Positions 46,509-55,528 of a stretch of 64,000 nucleotides of DNA are shown in pieces. The notes beneath the pieces are model-generated. The model had not been told where the DNA came from, made no database searches, and saw only the letters and a list, made by a program, of their open reading frames with translations. Position 1 is the stretch's first letter. Every line of letters starts with the position of its first letter. The stretch is taken from contig CACITU010000001.1 in the NCBI GenBank assembly GCA_902589725.1, positions 1 to 64,000 on the forward strand, read 5' to 3'. The translations under genes and the position numbers were made by a program. The DNA is from an uncultured Pelagibacteraceae bacterium. GTDB lineage: Bacteria; Pseudomonadota; Alphaproteobacteria; Pelagibacterales; Pelagibacteraceae.

Positions 46509-47051
46509 ATGTTCGTTCAAACAGAAGTAACACCGAATCCTAACTCTTTAAAATTTCTTCCTGGAAAGAAAGTTTCAAACAGTGGTCCTTATGAAATTAC
46601 AAATAAAGAAGATATGCAAAATGAATTGGTGAGAAATATTTTGTCAATAAATGGTGTAGAGGGTATTTTTTTGGGCCAAGATTTTATTTCAGTAAATAAG
46701 AAAGAAGATACAAAGTGGGACGAAATAAAACATATCGTAATTTCTTTAATAAATGATTTTTATGCAGAAGGTAAAGAGTTTGTAATTGATGAAAATATAA
46801 AAGAAGAAAATTTAGATTTGAGTGAAATTGAATCAAAAATTGTAAAAATTTTAGAGGAAAAAATAAGACCTGCTGTTGCTAGAGATGGAGGTGATATTAA
46901 ATTTAAGGAATTTAAAGATGGAGTTGTAAAGGTCCAGCTTCAAGGAAGTTGCTCTGGTTGTCCAAGTTCAACTATGACTTTAAAACAGGGTGTTCAAAAT
47001 CTTTTATGTCATTATTTACCAGAGGTAAAAGAGGTTGTTGCTATACAATAA
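46509..47051 (+). CDS. Nfu-type iron-sulfur cluster scaffold/carrier
   Basis: A 180-residue protein with an N-terminal Nfu_N domain (MFVQTEVTPNPNSLKFLPGK) and a C-terminal NifU-like domain with IRPAVARDGGDIKF and the cluster cysteines Cys148 and Cys151 in GSCSGCPSS. It delivers 4Fe-4S clusters to target proteins; MiaB, encoded nearby, is a known Nfu client in other bacteria. It opens the alphaproteobacterial nfu-tsaB-fur-miaB region, here interrupted by two envelope genes. Confidence 0.95.
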   Translation: MFVQTEVTPNPNSLKFLPGKKVSNSGPYEITNKEDMQNELVRNILSINGVEGIFLGQDFISVNKKEDTKWDEIKHIVISLINDFYAEGKEFVIDENIKEENLDLSEIESKIVKILEEKIRPAVARDGGDIKFKEFKDGVVKVQLQGSCSGCPSSTMTLKQGVQNLLCHYLPEVKEVVAIQ

Positions 47052-47057
47052 TTAATT

Positions 47058-48122
47058 ATGAGAAAATTTAAAAAATTGGGTTTTTTAAAAAATAAAAGCT
47101 ATAATTTGCTTTCTCGGTTTTTTTTAAGTTCATTTATTGTAATTTCATTCTTTTATGTTGCACCCATAATTATTAATTTTACAAATAAAAATTTTAATAA
47201 CGAAGAATTTACTAATAATTCAAAATACATTTTAAATAATACTTTAAATAAAGATAAATTACTTGAGGAAGACTTTACAGCAGATGCTGACGAAATAGAT
47301 TTATTATATGATATTTTAGAAGAGAATAATTCTGAAATTAATCTAGTCAGATACACAACATCTGAGATTGACTCGTTATTTAAAGAGGTAAATTATAATT
47401 TAAAAGACGTAAGAGATACAAAATTAGTAAAACCAATAGATATCGGTCTTTTGCCAAATGAAATTAAAAATATTGGAAATACTAAAAAAAGAAAAGAAAT
47501 GTTTATCAAAATTGTTCTTCCTTTAATAGTAAAGGAAAACAATAAAATTAGAATTGACAGGAAAAGATTATTCACAATTTTAAATAAAAATAGCAACACT
47601 GATATTGAAAAAAAATGGTTAGAAAAAAAATATAAACAATACGGTGTAAGAAAAAACGATTTATCAACTTTAAAAGTAAGAATGGATGAAATACCAGTTT
47701 CATTAGCAATAGCTCAAGCTGCTAAAGAAACAGGTTGGGGTACTTCAAGGTTTGCATTAAAGGGAAATGCTTTATTTGGCCAATGGACTTGGTCTGGAGA
47801 GGGATTAAAACCTAAAAATGCTGATGAGGGAAAAGATCATAAAGTTATGAAATTTCATAGCTTACAGTTATCTGTAAGAGCATATTTAAGAAATCTAAAT
47901 ACTCACTCTACATACAGAAATTTAAGAAAAGCAAGAACAGAACTTAGAAATCAGAATAAACCTTTAGACAGTCTAATTTTATCTAAACATTTAGATAAAT
48001 ATGCAGAAACAGGAAACCAATATATAGAAGTTTTACAAAAAATTATTGAACAGAATAACTTAAAAGATTTTGATGAGGCTAGATTACTACCATCAAGCAA
48101 AGATTTAGAAAGTTTGATTTAA
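47058..48122 (+). CDS. Bax-like glucosaminidase-domain protein
   Basis: A 354-residue envelope protein with one N-terminal membrane anchor (FFLSSFIVISFFYVAPIIIN), a charged spacer of about 170 residues and a C-terminal glucosaminidase domain: VSLAIAQAAKETGWGTSRFA with the catalytic Glu, GNALFGQWTW, and LRNLNTHSTYRNLRKARTEL. It should cut peptidoglycan glycan strands in the periplasm. The gene shares a TTAA stop (48119-48122) with the convergent deacetylase. Confidence 0.9.
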   Translation: MRKFKKLGFLKNKSYNLLSRFFLSSFIVISFFYVAPIIINFTNKNFNNEEFTNNSKYILNNTLNKDKLLEEDFTADADEIDLLYDILEENNSEINLVRYTTSEIDSLFKEVNYNLKDVRDTKLVKPIDIGLLPNEIKNIGNTKKRKEMFIKIVLPLIVKENNKIRIDRKRLFTILNKNSNTDIEKKWLEKKYKQYGVRKNDLSTLKVRMDEIPVSLAIAQAAKETGWGTSRFALKGNALFGQWTWSGEGLKPKNADEGKDHKVMKFHSLQLSVRAYLRNLNTHSTYRNLRKARTELRNQNKPLDSLILSKHLDKYAETGNQYIEVLQKIIEQNNLKDFDEARLLPSSKDLESLI

Positions 48123-49180
48123 TTTTCTTTTATAGGGAATTGAATACCAAACCATCTCCATTTACCATTATCATTAAGAGAACAATTAATTCTCCCTCTT
48201 CTTGGTTTGAATGGTTCTCTAAATTCGATTGTTAAAGAGTTATCAATTAAGTTAGTTTTTGATTTTTCCCAAACATCACCCTCATTAGAATAACAATTAA
48301 TATTAGATAAATTTTTTTGCTCATTAAAAAATTCAACTTTGAAATTTGGTGGATTTGTATTTTTAAATAATTGTTTTTCTTCAGGAAAAATTTTTTTATA
48401 TTCTAATGGAAAATAATTTATGATTGATTTAAATCTTTTTAACTCACCATATTTTTCATTAATTGGAAATCTAGGTAGTTCAAATTTATTTTTATTTAAA
48501 TCAATAACCCCAGAATGCTGACCAAAAGCATATTTAAAATTTTTTGATATATAATCTCTCATGAATTTAGAATATTCACCAAAGGGATATGAAAATAGAC
48601 TAGGGATATAACCAAGTTCTCTTATAAAAATTTTATTAGCTTTTTCAATATCTAAAATAAACTCTTCATTGCTTACATCTATAAGATATTCATGTGTATG
48701 AGAATGATGTCCTATATATGCAAAATCATTACTTTCAATCTCTTTAATTTGCTTCCAAGTCATATAACCTCTTTTCCCAACTGGTTCAGTTGAAACAAAT
48801 AAAATAAATGGTATTTTATTTTCTTTTAGATAGGGCCATGCTTCAGTATAAAAAGATTCAAACGCATCATCGATAGTTATTAGAATTTTTTTTTTTTGTT
48901 TTGGTTTATTAAACTGTTCATCAAAATTATTTGGATTTAGAAAATTATAGCTTGAGTTTTTAATAATTTTTATATGTTCCTCAAATATATCCATTTTTAT
49001 ATTGGTTGAAGGGTACCTATTCTCATTAAAACGATGATACATTATTGATAGAATTCCTTCATCACTGGAATAGTATTTGATATTATTTTCATCTGATTTA
49101 GAACTTATATTAGAAAATAAAATAATTATGAATAAACTTATAATTGATGTAGTCAGTGAAAAAATTTTTTTAATGATCAT
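48119..49180 (-). CDS. Polysaccharide deacetylase-family protein
   Basis: A 353-residue exported protein with a signal or anchor (IFSLTTSIISLFIIILFSNI) and a NodB-like domain: ILSIMYHRFNENRYPSTN, ILITIDDAFESFYTEAWPYL with the catalytic Asp pair, and IGHHSHTHEYLID with metal-binding His. C-terminal about 90 residues form a separate region of unknown role. It probably de-N-acetylates an envelope or exported polysaccharide. The first 53 bases overlap the start of the divergent tsaB. Confidence 0.9.
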   Translation of the reverse strand: MIIKKIFSLTTSIISLFIIILFSNISSKSDENNIKYYSSDEGILSIMYHRFNENRYPSTNIKMDIFEEHIKIIKNSSYNFLNPNNFDEQFNKPKQKKKILITIDDAFESFYTEAWPYLKENKIPFILFVSTEPVGKRGYMTWKQIKEIESNDFAYIGHHSHTHEYLIDVSNEEFILDIEKANKIFIRELGYIPSLFSYPFGEYSKFMRDYISKNFKYAFGQHSGVIDLNKNKFELPRFPINEKYGELKRFKSIINYFPLEYKKIFPEEKQLFKNTNPPNFKVEFFNEQKNLSNINCYSNEGDVWEKSKTNLIDNSLTIEFREPFKPRRGRINCSLNDNGKWRWFGIQFPIKEN

Positions 49181-49514
49181 TACTAGTAATGATATTTATA
49201 ATATTACTAAAGAGAATACTAAAATTAATTATGAAAAATTAACTTTGATTATTAATGATTTTTTAAATTCTCATCAATTAAACTTGAAAGATATTAATAC
49301 AATTTATTTAAATATAGGGCCTGGAAGTTTTGCGGGAATTCGAAATTCGTTCTCTATAGTAAAAGCATTTAATTTAACTAATAATATTGATTACTATTGC
49401 TATAGTATTCAAGATTTTAAGGGTGAAAAAGACATAAAATATGAAAATATCCCTGATTTGTGTGATAAATTTAATATTAAAAAAAATTTGATTAACCCTA
49501 TTTATTTAAGTTAA
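49128..49514 (+). CDS. tsaB: Short TsaB-like protein (tRNA t6A synthesis)
   Basis: TsaB is the non-catalytic partner of TsaD in making t6A37 in tRNA. This 128-residue version starts MNKLIIDVVSEKIFLMIITS and has the diagnostic TIYLNIGPGSFAGIRNSFSI. The usual length is about 220-230 residues; the second actin-like half is missing except for a short tail. The start at 49128 matches the family N-terminus and lies inside the 5' end of the opposing deacetylase gene. rimI, which often follows, is absent; fur comes nine bases later. Confidence 0.8.
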   Translation: MNKLIIDVVSEKIFLMIITSNDIYNITKENTKINYEKLTLIINDFLNSHQLNLKDINTIYLNIGPGSFAGIRNSFSIVKAFNLTNNIDYYCYSIQDFKGEKDIKYENIPDLCDKFNIKKNLINPIYLS

Positions 49515-49523
49515 AATTATTTT

Positions 49524-49937
49524 ATGTCAGAAACTATAGAGCAAAAATGTTTAGCAAAAGGAGTTAAATTAACCGATCAAAGAAGAGTAATTGCAAAAAT
49601 AATGTCAGAGTCTACTGACCATCCGGATGTAGATGAACTATACAATAGAGTATCTAAAATTGACCCAAAAATTAGTATTGCAACTGTTTATAGAACTGTG
49701 AAATTATTTGAAGAGACAGGGATATTAACAAAGCATGAGTTTAAAGGTGGAAAAGCTAGATATGAAGAGCTAAATGAGGGCCATCACGATCATTTAATTG
49801 ATGTGAAAACTGGTGAAATTATTGAATTTGTAGATGAAGAAATTGAAAAGCTTCAAAAAAAAGTTGCAGAAAAATATGGATATACACTAGTGGACCATAA
49901 ACTAGAATTATATGGGGTTAAGAAAAAATCCCAATAA
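49524..49937 (+). CDS. fur: Fur-family metalloregulator
   Basis: DNA-binding metal sensor of 137 residues. The winged helix is LTDQRRVIAKIMSES and ISIATVYRTVKLFEETGILT, and the metal region is HHDHLIDVKTGEIIEFVDEE (His87-His90). The CxxC pairs of zinc-structured Fur are missing; the only cysteine is Cys9. That pattern matches the Fur/Mur branch of alphaproteobacteria, so the metal could be iron or manganese. Confidence 0.93.
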   Translation: MSETIEQKCLAKGVKLTDQRRVIAKIMSESTDHPDVDELYNRVSKIDPKISIATVYRTVKLFEETGILTKHEFKGGKARYEELNEGHHDHLIDVKTGEIIEFVDEEIEKLQKKVAEKYGYTLVDHKLELYGVKKKSQ

Positions 49938-49939
49938 TT

Positions 49940-51268
49940 ATGAGTCAAAAAATATTTATTAAAACTTTTGGCTGTCAAATGAATGAATATGACTCTAATA
50001 GAATATATGATTCAGTTAAAAAAATTGGCTATGAAAAAACAGAGAAATATGAAGAAGCAAACTGTTATCTTTTGAACACATGCCACATCAGAGATAAGGC
50101 AAAAGAAAAAGTTTATCATGAAATAGGAAGAGTAAAAAAAACTTTTAGATCCAAAAAAAAGCCATTAGTGATTATTGCAGGGTGTGTGGCTCAAGCAGAA
50201 AATCAGGAAATGCTTAAAAGAGAACCTTATATAGATTTAGTTATTGGTCCTCAAGCTTATCATAAAATTAACGATACAATTTTAAATTATTCTCAAAAAA
50301 ATAAAAAGATAGAGAAGACTGAGTTTGATGCAGTTTCTAAATTCAAATATTTAAGTAAAATAAAAAATGAAGCTGGAAAAGTTTCATCCTTTTTAACCAT
50401 TCAAGAGGGATGTGATAAGTTTTGTCATTTTTGTGTAGTCCCATATACAAGAGGTCCAGAATATTCTCGACCATTTAATCAAATTTTAGATGAAGCAAAA
50501 TATTTAGTTGACAATGGAGCAAGAGAAATAATTTTACTTGGTCAAAATGTGAATGCTTATGACAATCAAAGTTATAGATTATCAGATTTGATTTTAAGTA
50601 TTGAAAAGTTATCTGAAATTAAAAGAGTTAGATATACAACATCTCACCCAAAAGATATGACAGAGGATTTGATTGAAGTATATAAAACTTCTAAAAAGTT
50701 AATGCCACTTGTGCATTTACCTGTTCAAAGTGGATCTAATAAAATTTTAAAGTTGATGAATAGAAAACATACTATTGAGGAATATCTCAACACTTTTGAT
50801 AAGTTAAAAGATATTAATCCAAATATAGAATTTTCAAGTGATTTTATAATAGGTTATCCTGGAGAAAAATATCAGGATTTTAAGGATACCATAAGATTAA
50901 TTGAAAGGATTAAATTTATTAACTCTTATTCATTTATATTTAGTCCAAGACCTGGAACAGTAGCTGAAAATTTAGAATTAATTGAAAAAAAAATTTCTAT
51001 AGAAAGATTAGAAAAAATTCAGTCTATTTTATTCAAAAATCAAATCCGAATGAATAAATCATTGGAGGGTAAAGTTGTTGATGTTTTAGTTGAAAATTTA
51101 ACCGATGATAAAAGTAAAGCTTTTGGTAGATCTGAGCATATGACATCAGTAATTTTTAATGGTAAAAAGAATGATATTGGAAAAATAGTGCAAGTGAGAA
51201 TCAAAGATAGTAACAGAAATACTTTATTCGGTGAAGTTATAACTAATTCGGATCAGAAGGTTGCATAG
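49940..51268 (+). CDS. miaB: tRNA-2-methylthio-N6-dimethylallyladenosine synthase MiaB
   Basis: Radical-SAM methylthiotransferase acting on i6A37 of tRNA. The 442-residue protein has the three N-terminal cluster cysteines (Cys12 in GCQMN, Cys48 in NTCH, Cys82 in GCVAQ), the radical-SAM motif CDKFCHFC (Cys158, 162, 165) and a C-terminal TRAM domain. It follows fur by two bases and phoH follows by three, as in a normal miaB-phoH-ybeY operon. Confidence 0.98.
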   Translation: MSQKIFIKTFGCQMNEYDSNRIYDSVKKIGYEKTEKYEEANCYLLNTCHIRDKAKEKVYHEIGRVKKTFRSKKKPLVIIAGCVAQAENQEMLKREPYIDLVIGPQAYHKINDTILNYSQKNKKIEKTEFDAVSKFKYLSKIKNEAGKVSSFLTIQEGCDKFCHFCVVPYTRGPEYSRPFNQILDEAKYLVDNGAREIILLGQNVNAYDNQSYRLSDLILSIEKLSEIKRVRYTTSHPKDMTEDLIEVYKTSKKLMPLVHLPVQSGSNKILKLMNRKHTIEEYLNTFDKLKDINPNIEFSSDFIIGYPGEKYQDFKDTIRLIERIKFINSYSFIFSPRPGTVAENLELIEKKISIERLEKIQSILFKNQIRMNKSLEGKVVDVLVENLTDDKSKAFGRSEHMTSVIFNGKKNDIGKIVQVRIKDSNRNTLFGEVITNSDQKVA

Positions 51269-51271
51269 AAT

Positions 51272-52267
51272 TTGAGTGGAATAAGTAAAAATAATATCGA
51301 TCAGTCTTTAAAATTTGTTTATTCAGATAACAATTCTTTAAGCGTCATATTTCACGACAATAACTTGTTAATGGGCGTTGTTGGGGAATTTAATAAAAAT
51401 TTACAAGAATTAGAAAAAATTACAAATTGCAACTTATATTCGAGGGGAAATTCAATTTTAATTAAATCAACGCCTGAAAAAAATGAAAAAATTAAAAACG
51501 CTATTCAATTTTTGGTTAATCAGTTTATTAACAATGGAAGTATAGAGAATAAAGATATACTTTCATCAGTTGATAACTTTATGATTAATGAAAAAGTAAA
51601 AAATAATAATGTTACGGACATTATTAAAACTCCAAAAAAATCTATAATTCCTAGATCTGAAAAACAAAAAAGCTATGTGAGGGCTTTGAGGGAGAGTGAT
51701 ATCGTAATTTCAGCCGGACCAGCGGGAACTGGAAAAACTTTTTTAGCAGTAGCTGTAGGTCTAACTATGCTTTTAGAAAAAAAGATTGAGAGAATTATTC
51801 TTTCAAGACCAGCTGTGGAAGCTGGAGAGCGTTTGGGATTTTTACCTGGTGATATGAAGGAAAAAGTAGATCCTTATCTTAGACCTTTATATGACTCTTT
51901 ATATGATCTGTTTGATTTTGAAAAAATACAGAGAATGATTGAGATTGGAGATATAGAGATTGCACCTTTAGCTTTTATGAGAGGCAGAACTCTTAAAAAT
52001 TCCTTTGCAATTTTAGATGAGGCACAAAATGCTACGGATACTCAGATTAAAATGTTTTTAACGCGTATTGGAGAAAATTCAAAAATTGTTGTTAATGGAG
52101 ACCCTTCTCAAATTGATTTACAAAATAAAAGCATGTCAGGACTAGTCCGATCAAAAGAGTTGCTTGGGCATTTAAAGGAAATATCTATAGTTGATTTTGA
52201 TCACTCAGATGTAGTTAGGCATCCACTTGTTTCTAAAATAGTTAAAGCATACTTAAATAATGATTAG
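51272..52267 (+). CDS. PhoH-family ATPase
   Basis: Predicted RNA-associated ATPase of 331 residues (YbeZ type). Walker A is SAGPAGTGKTFLAVA, Walker B is NSFAILDEAQNATDTQ, and RPAVEAGERLGFLPGDMKEK and GDPSQIDLQNKSMSGL are family hallmarks. The N-terminal 100 residues resemble a degenerate KH-like region. The start is TTG at 51272. It overlaps ybeY by eight bases; YbeZ and YbeY act together in rRNA metabolism in E. coli. Confidence 0.95.
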   Translation: MSGISKNNIDQSLKFVYSDNNSLSVIFHDNNLLMGVVGEFNKNLQELEKITNCNLYSRGNSILIKSTPEKNEKIKNAIQFLVNQFINNGSIENKDILSSVDNFMINEKVKNNNVTDIIKTPKKSIIPRSEKQKSYVRALRESDIVISAGPAGTGKTFLAVAVGLTMLLEKKIERIILSRPAVEAGERLGFLPGDMKEKVDPYLRPLYDSLYDLFDFEKIQRMIEIGDIEIAPLAFMRGRTLKNSFAILDEAQNATDTQIKMFLTRIGENSKIVVNGDPSQIDLQNKSMSGLVRSKELLGHLKEISIVDFDHSDVVRHPLVSKIVKAYLNND

Positions 52268-52721
52268 TATTAATGTCTTCTCTGAGGAGAAGGCTTGGTC
52301 AAAAAGGCTTAAAAATAAAGATATTTTTTTTAAAAAAATATGTAAAGCTTTTCCAAAAAAATATAAATTTTTGAATAAAAAAGTAACATTCACACTATTA
52401 CTTTCAAATAATAAAAATATTAAAAAATTAAATAAGGTTTTTAGAAAAAAAAATAAATCTACCGATATTTTATCTTTTCCATCAGATAAAAAAATAAAAA
52501 TTTCAAAATATACTTATTTGGGAGACATAATCATTAGCTATAATTATCTGAACAAACCAAGATCACAAGATTTGAAATCTTTTAAAGAAAAAGTTGCTAA
52601 AATATTAATACATGGTTTTCTTCATCTTTTAGGTTTTGATCATAAAAAAAATAAGGATTATTATAAAATGTTAAAAGAGGAAAATTTATTATTTAAATCT
52701 GTACAATCTAAAATAAATTAA
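52260..52721 (+). CDS. ybeY: Endoribonuclease YbeY
   Basis: Zinc-dependent endoribonuclease for 16S rRNA 3' maturation and ribosome quality control. The 153-residue protein has the metal motif HGFLHLLGFDHKKNKDY near the C-terminus and NKSTDILSFPSD and LGDIIISYNY in the core. The tlyC/corC gene that usually follows in alphaproteobacteria is absent; lnt starts one base later. Confidence 0.95.
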   Translation: MISINVFSEEKAWSKRLKNKDIFFKKICKAFPKKYKFLNKKVTFTLLLSNNKNIKKLNKVFRKKNKSTDILSFPSDKKIKISKYTYLGDIIISYNYLNKPRSQDLKSFKEKVAKILIHGFLHLLGFDHKKNKDYYKMLKEENLLFKSVQSKIN

Positions 52722-52722
52722 A

Positions 52723-54267
52723 TTGAAAAATAAATTTTATATTGAATTAATTTATTTAATTTTATTAGGAGTGCTTACTTCCTTAAGTTTACCTCCATTT
52801 AATTATGTTGTAATAAATTTTTTAACTTTTAGTTTATTCTATGTTTTTCTGATAAAAAAAATTGAGTTTTATAAAAATAAAAGAATATTTTTTCTTTATG
52901 GTTGGTTATTTGGGTTTGGTTATTTTGTAAGTAATTTATATTGGATCTCAATATCATTAACGTTTGATCAAAATTTTAAGTTTTTAATACCTTTTACAAT
53001 AATATTAATACCTGGTTTCTTAGCCTTGTTTTACGGTTTAGTTGCTTATTTATTTATAGTTTTAAAACCAAATAAAAATTTGAGTTCATTTTTTCTTTTT
53101 TCTTTAATATTTGGGATTGTAGAATTTCTACGAGGATCAATACTAACTGGTTTTCCTTGGAATTTAATTGCCTATAGTTTTTCTAATCAAATCGAAATTT
53201 TAAATATTACGTCAATCATAGGCACTTACAGCTTTAATCTTTTCTGTATTTCATTATTTACAAGTCCATCAATATTTATTTTAAAAGAAAATAAAAAAGA
53301 CATTAGTATTAGTGTTGCGTTTCTTATTACAACAATGTCATTTTATATACTTGGTTCACAAAATTTAGAAAAATTTAATAACCAACAGGTAAAAAAACTT
53401 GATTATAAAATAAGAATTTTAAGTTCAAATATAGGCATAGATAGATTTTATAATAATATTGATCCAATAACTGCAATAGAAGAGCTAATTGAAATCAGCT
53501 CTCCTAAAAAAAATGAAAAAATAATTTTTATTTGGCCAGAAGGTATTATTCCAGGTATTTATCAAGACCAACTAAAAGAATACAAATGGTTATTTGAAAA
53601 TAAATTTAACGAAAATCACTTACTAGCAATTGGAATTAATAGCAAAGAAGATAAAAATAAAAAAATTAAATTTTTTAATTCATTATCTATTTTTGACCAT
53701 GACCTCAATTTAATAAATTCATATAAAAAAATTAATCTTGTACCCTTTGGAGAATTTTTACCTTTTGAAAAATTATTAAAAAGTATTGGTTTAAAAACAA
53801 TTACTAATAACTACCAGTCATATTCAAAGGGCAAAAAAAGAAACATAATTGATCTTAAATATAATAATTTATCAGTGAAAATATTGCCCCTTATTTGTTA
53901 CGAAATAATTTACTCAGGTAAAATTTTCACAAATAGTAACTTTGATTATATTGTAAATATTTCTGAAGATGGCTGGTTTGGAAAATCAATTGGCCCTGAG
54001 CAACATCTCATTCATAGTATTTTTAGAGCGATAGAGAGTGGGAAATATGTTTTAAGATCTGTAAATAATGGGACAACAGCAATTATTAATCCACTAGGAG
54101 TTATTGAGCAAAAAGTTGATACAAATAATTCAGGTTATATTGATTTAATTGCCTCAAGAAAAATTGAGACAACTCTATTTTCAAAATTTGGAAATAAAAT
54201 TTTTGGATTTATAATTTTATTGTATATTTTCTTAATATTTTCATTTAATAAACTTAAAAATGAGTAA
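52723..54267 (+). CDS. lnt: Apolipoprotein N-acyltransferase
   Basis: Adds the third acyl chain to lipoproteins in the inner membrane. The 514 residues comprise about six N-terminal membrane segments, a periplasmic carbon-nitrogen hydrolase domain with catalytic Glu in [10 protein letters not shown], Lys in [12 protein letters not shown] and Cys in [10 protein letters not shown], and a final membrane helix. The start is TTG at 52723. It overlaps metK by eight bases. Its substrates here may include the lipoproteins encoded in this window. Confidence 0.96.
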   Translation: MKNKFYIELIYLILLGVLTSLSLPPFNYVVINFLTFSLFYVFLIKKIEFYKNKRIFFLYGWLFGFGYFVSNLYWISISLTFDQNFKFLIPFTIILIPGFLALFYGLVAYLFIVLKPNKNLSSFFLFSLIFGIVEFLRGSILTGFPWNLIAYSFSNQIEILNITSIIGTYSFNLFCISLFTSPSIFILKENKKDISISVAFLITTMSFYILGSQNLEKFNNQQVKKLDYKIRILSSNIGIDRFYNNIDPITAIEELIEISSPKKNEKIIFIWPEGIIPGIYQDQLKEYKWLFENKFNENHLLAIGINSKEDKNKKIKFFNSLSIFDHDLNLINSYKKINLVPFGEFLPFEKLLKSIGLKTITNNYQSYSKGKKRNIIDLKYNNLSVKILPLICYEIIYSGKIFTNSNFDYIVNISEDGWFGKSIGPEQHLIHSIFRAIESGKYVLRSVNNGTTAIINPLGVIEQKVDTNNSGYIDLIASRKIETTLFSKFGNKIFGFIILLYIFLIFSFNKLKNE

Positions 54268-55429
54268 TTTAAAAAATTATCTTTTTACAAGCGAATCTGT
54301 CTCCGAAGGACATCCAGACAAAGTATCTGATAGAATTTCAGATATGGTTGTTGATAGTTTCATTTCTGGAGATCCATATTCTAGAGTTGCCTGTGAAACA
54401 CTAACCACAACAAATAAAGTTGTTTTAGCTGGAGAAGTGAGAGGGCCTGAAATAAAAAAGGAAGAGTTAATCGAAAAAGTAAGAAATTGTATAAAAGATA
54501 TTGGCTATGACCAAGAAGGCTTTACCTGGAAAGAAGCTACAAAAATTGAGAGTCATTTACATTCCCAATCGGCTGATATTGCAATGGGAGTAGACTCATC
54601 AGGGAATAAAGATGAAGGAGCTGGAGATCAAGGTATTATGTTTGGATACGCATGTAATGAAACAGATGTTTTAATGCCAGCACCAATTCATTATTCTCAT
54701 AAAATTTTAAGATTGATGGCGGAAGACAGAAAGTCAGGAAAGTTAAAAAATATTGAACCAGATTCAAAAAGCCAAGTAACATTTGAATATGTTGATGGAA
54801 AACCATCAAAAGTAAAATCTGTAGTTATCTCTTCACAACATTCAGCTGATGTTAATCAAGAACAAGTAAGAGATTTATTAAGACCTTATATGTTAAAATC
54901 TATTCCTGAAAATTTTCTTGAGGGTTTCAATGAGGATGAGTTTTATGTAAATCCAACAGGAAATTTTGTAATTGGTGGTCCAGATGGAGATTGTGGTTTA
55001 ACAGGTAGAAAAATTATTGTTGATACTTATGGTGGGGCTGCACCTCACGGAGGTGGGGCTTTTTCAGGAAAAGATCCAACGAAAGTTGATAGATCGGCAG
55101 CTTACGCGGCAAGGTATATTGCTAAAAATGTCGTTGGTTCTAAAATTGCTGAAAAATGTCTAATTCAGTTAGCTTATGCAATAGGTGTATCAAAACCACT
55201 ATCTATTTATGTCGATTTATTTGATAACGATCTAGACAAAAATAAATTTGTTGTTGAAAAGATTAAAGAAAATTTTGATTTGAGCCCTAGAGGTATCAGA
55301 GAAATGTTAAATTTAAATAAACCAATATATGAAAAAACAGCTGCCTATGGTCATTTTGGTAGAACACCTAAAGAAAATGGTTCATTTTCATGGGAAAAAA
55401 CTGATAAAACTAATGTTTTTTCTAAATAG
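54260..55429 (+). CDS. metK: S-adenosylmethionine synthetase
   Basis: Makes SAM from methionine and ATP. The 389-residue protein has [51 protein letters not shown] and the glycine-rich [19 protein letters not shown]. The start lies inside lnt, so there is no room for a SAM riboswitch directly upstream. Confidence 0.99.
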   Translation: MSNLKNYLFTSESVSEGHPDKVSDRISDMVVDSFISGDPYSRVACETLTTTNKVVLAGEVRGPEIKKEELIEKVRNCIKDIGYDQEGFTWKEATKIESHLHSQSADIAMGVDSSGNKDEGAGDQGIMFGYACNETDVLMPAPIHYSHKILRLMAEDRKSGKLKNIEPDSKSQVTFEYVDGKPSKVKSVVISSQHSADVNQEQVRDLLRPYMLKSIPENFLEGFNEDEFYVNPTGNFVIGGPDGDCGLTGRKIIVDTYGGAAPHGGGAFSGKDPTKVDRSAAYAARYIAKNVVGSKIAEKCLIQLAYAIGVSKPLSIYVDLFDNDLDKNKFVVEKIKENFDLSPRGIREMLNLNKPIYEKTAAYGHFGRTPKENGSFSWEKTDKTNVFSK

Positions 55430-55435
55430 TTTCTG

Positions 55436-55463
55436 TTGAATTAAAAAAAAACTTTACTATATT
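55436..55463 (+). promoter_or_regulatory. Candidate promoter of the nusA operon
   Basis: TTGAAT (55436-55441), 16 bases, TATATT (55458-55463). Transcription would begin near 55470 and run through a terminator-like hairpin before nusA. Confidence 0.5.
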
Positions 55464-55486
55464 GCAATTACATTATTGATCTTTAC

Positions 55487-55513
55487 AAAATGGGCTTTAG
55501 CCCATTTTTTTTT
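55487..55513 (+). terminator. Terminator-like hairpin in the nusA leader
   Basis: AAAATGGGCT, loop TT, AGCCCATTTT, then a run of T to 55513 and directly the ribosome-binding GGAG (55514-55517) for nusA. It could end metK transcripts or attenuate the nusA operon. A similar hairpin precedes rimP-nusA operons in other bacteria. Confidence 0.8.
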
Positions 55514-55528
55514 GGAGTAAACAAAATT

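Noticed and set aside
54200-54260. Possible SAM riboswitch before metK
   Set aside because: metK begins inside lnt, and no riboswitch-like stem or pseudoknot is apparent in the coding sequence upstream.
55490-55528. In-frame upstream extension of nusA starting MGFSPFFF
   Set aside because: The codons are the loop and T run of the leader hairpin; GGAG and the family N-terminus support the start at 55529.
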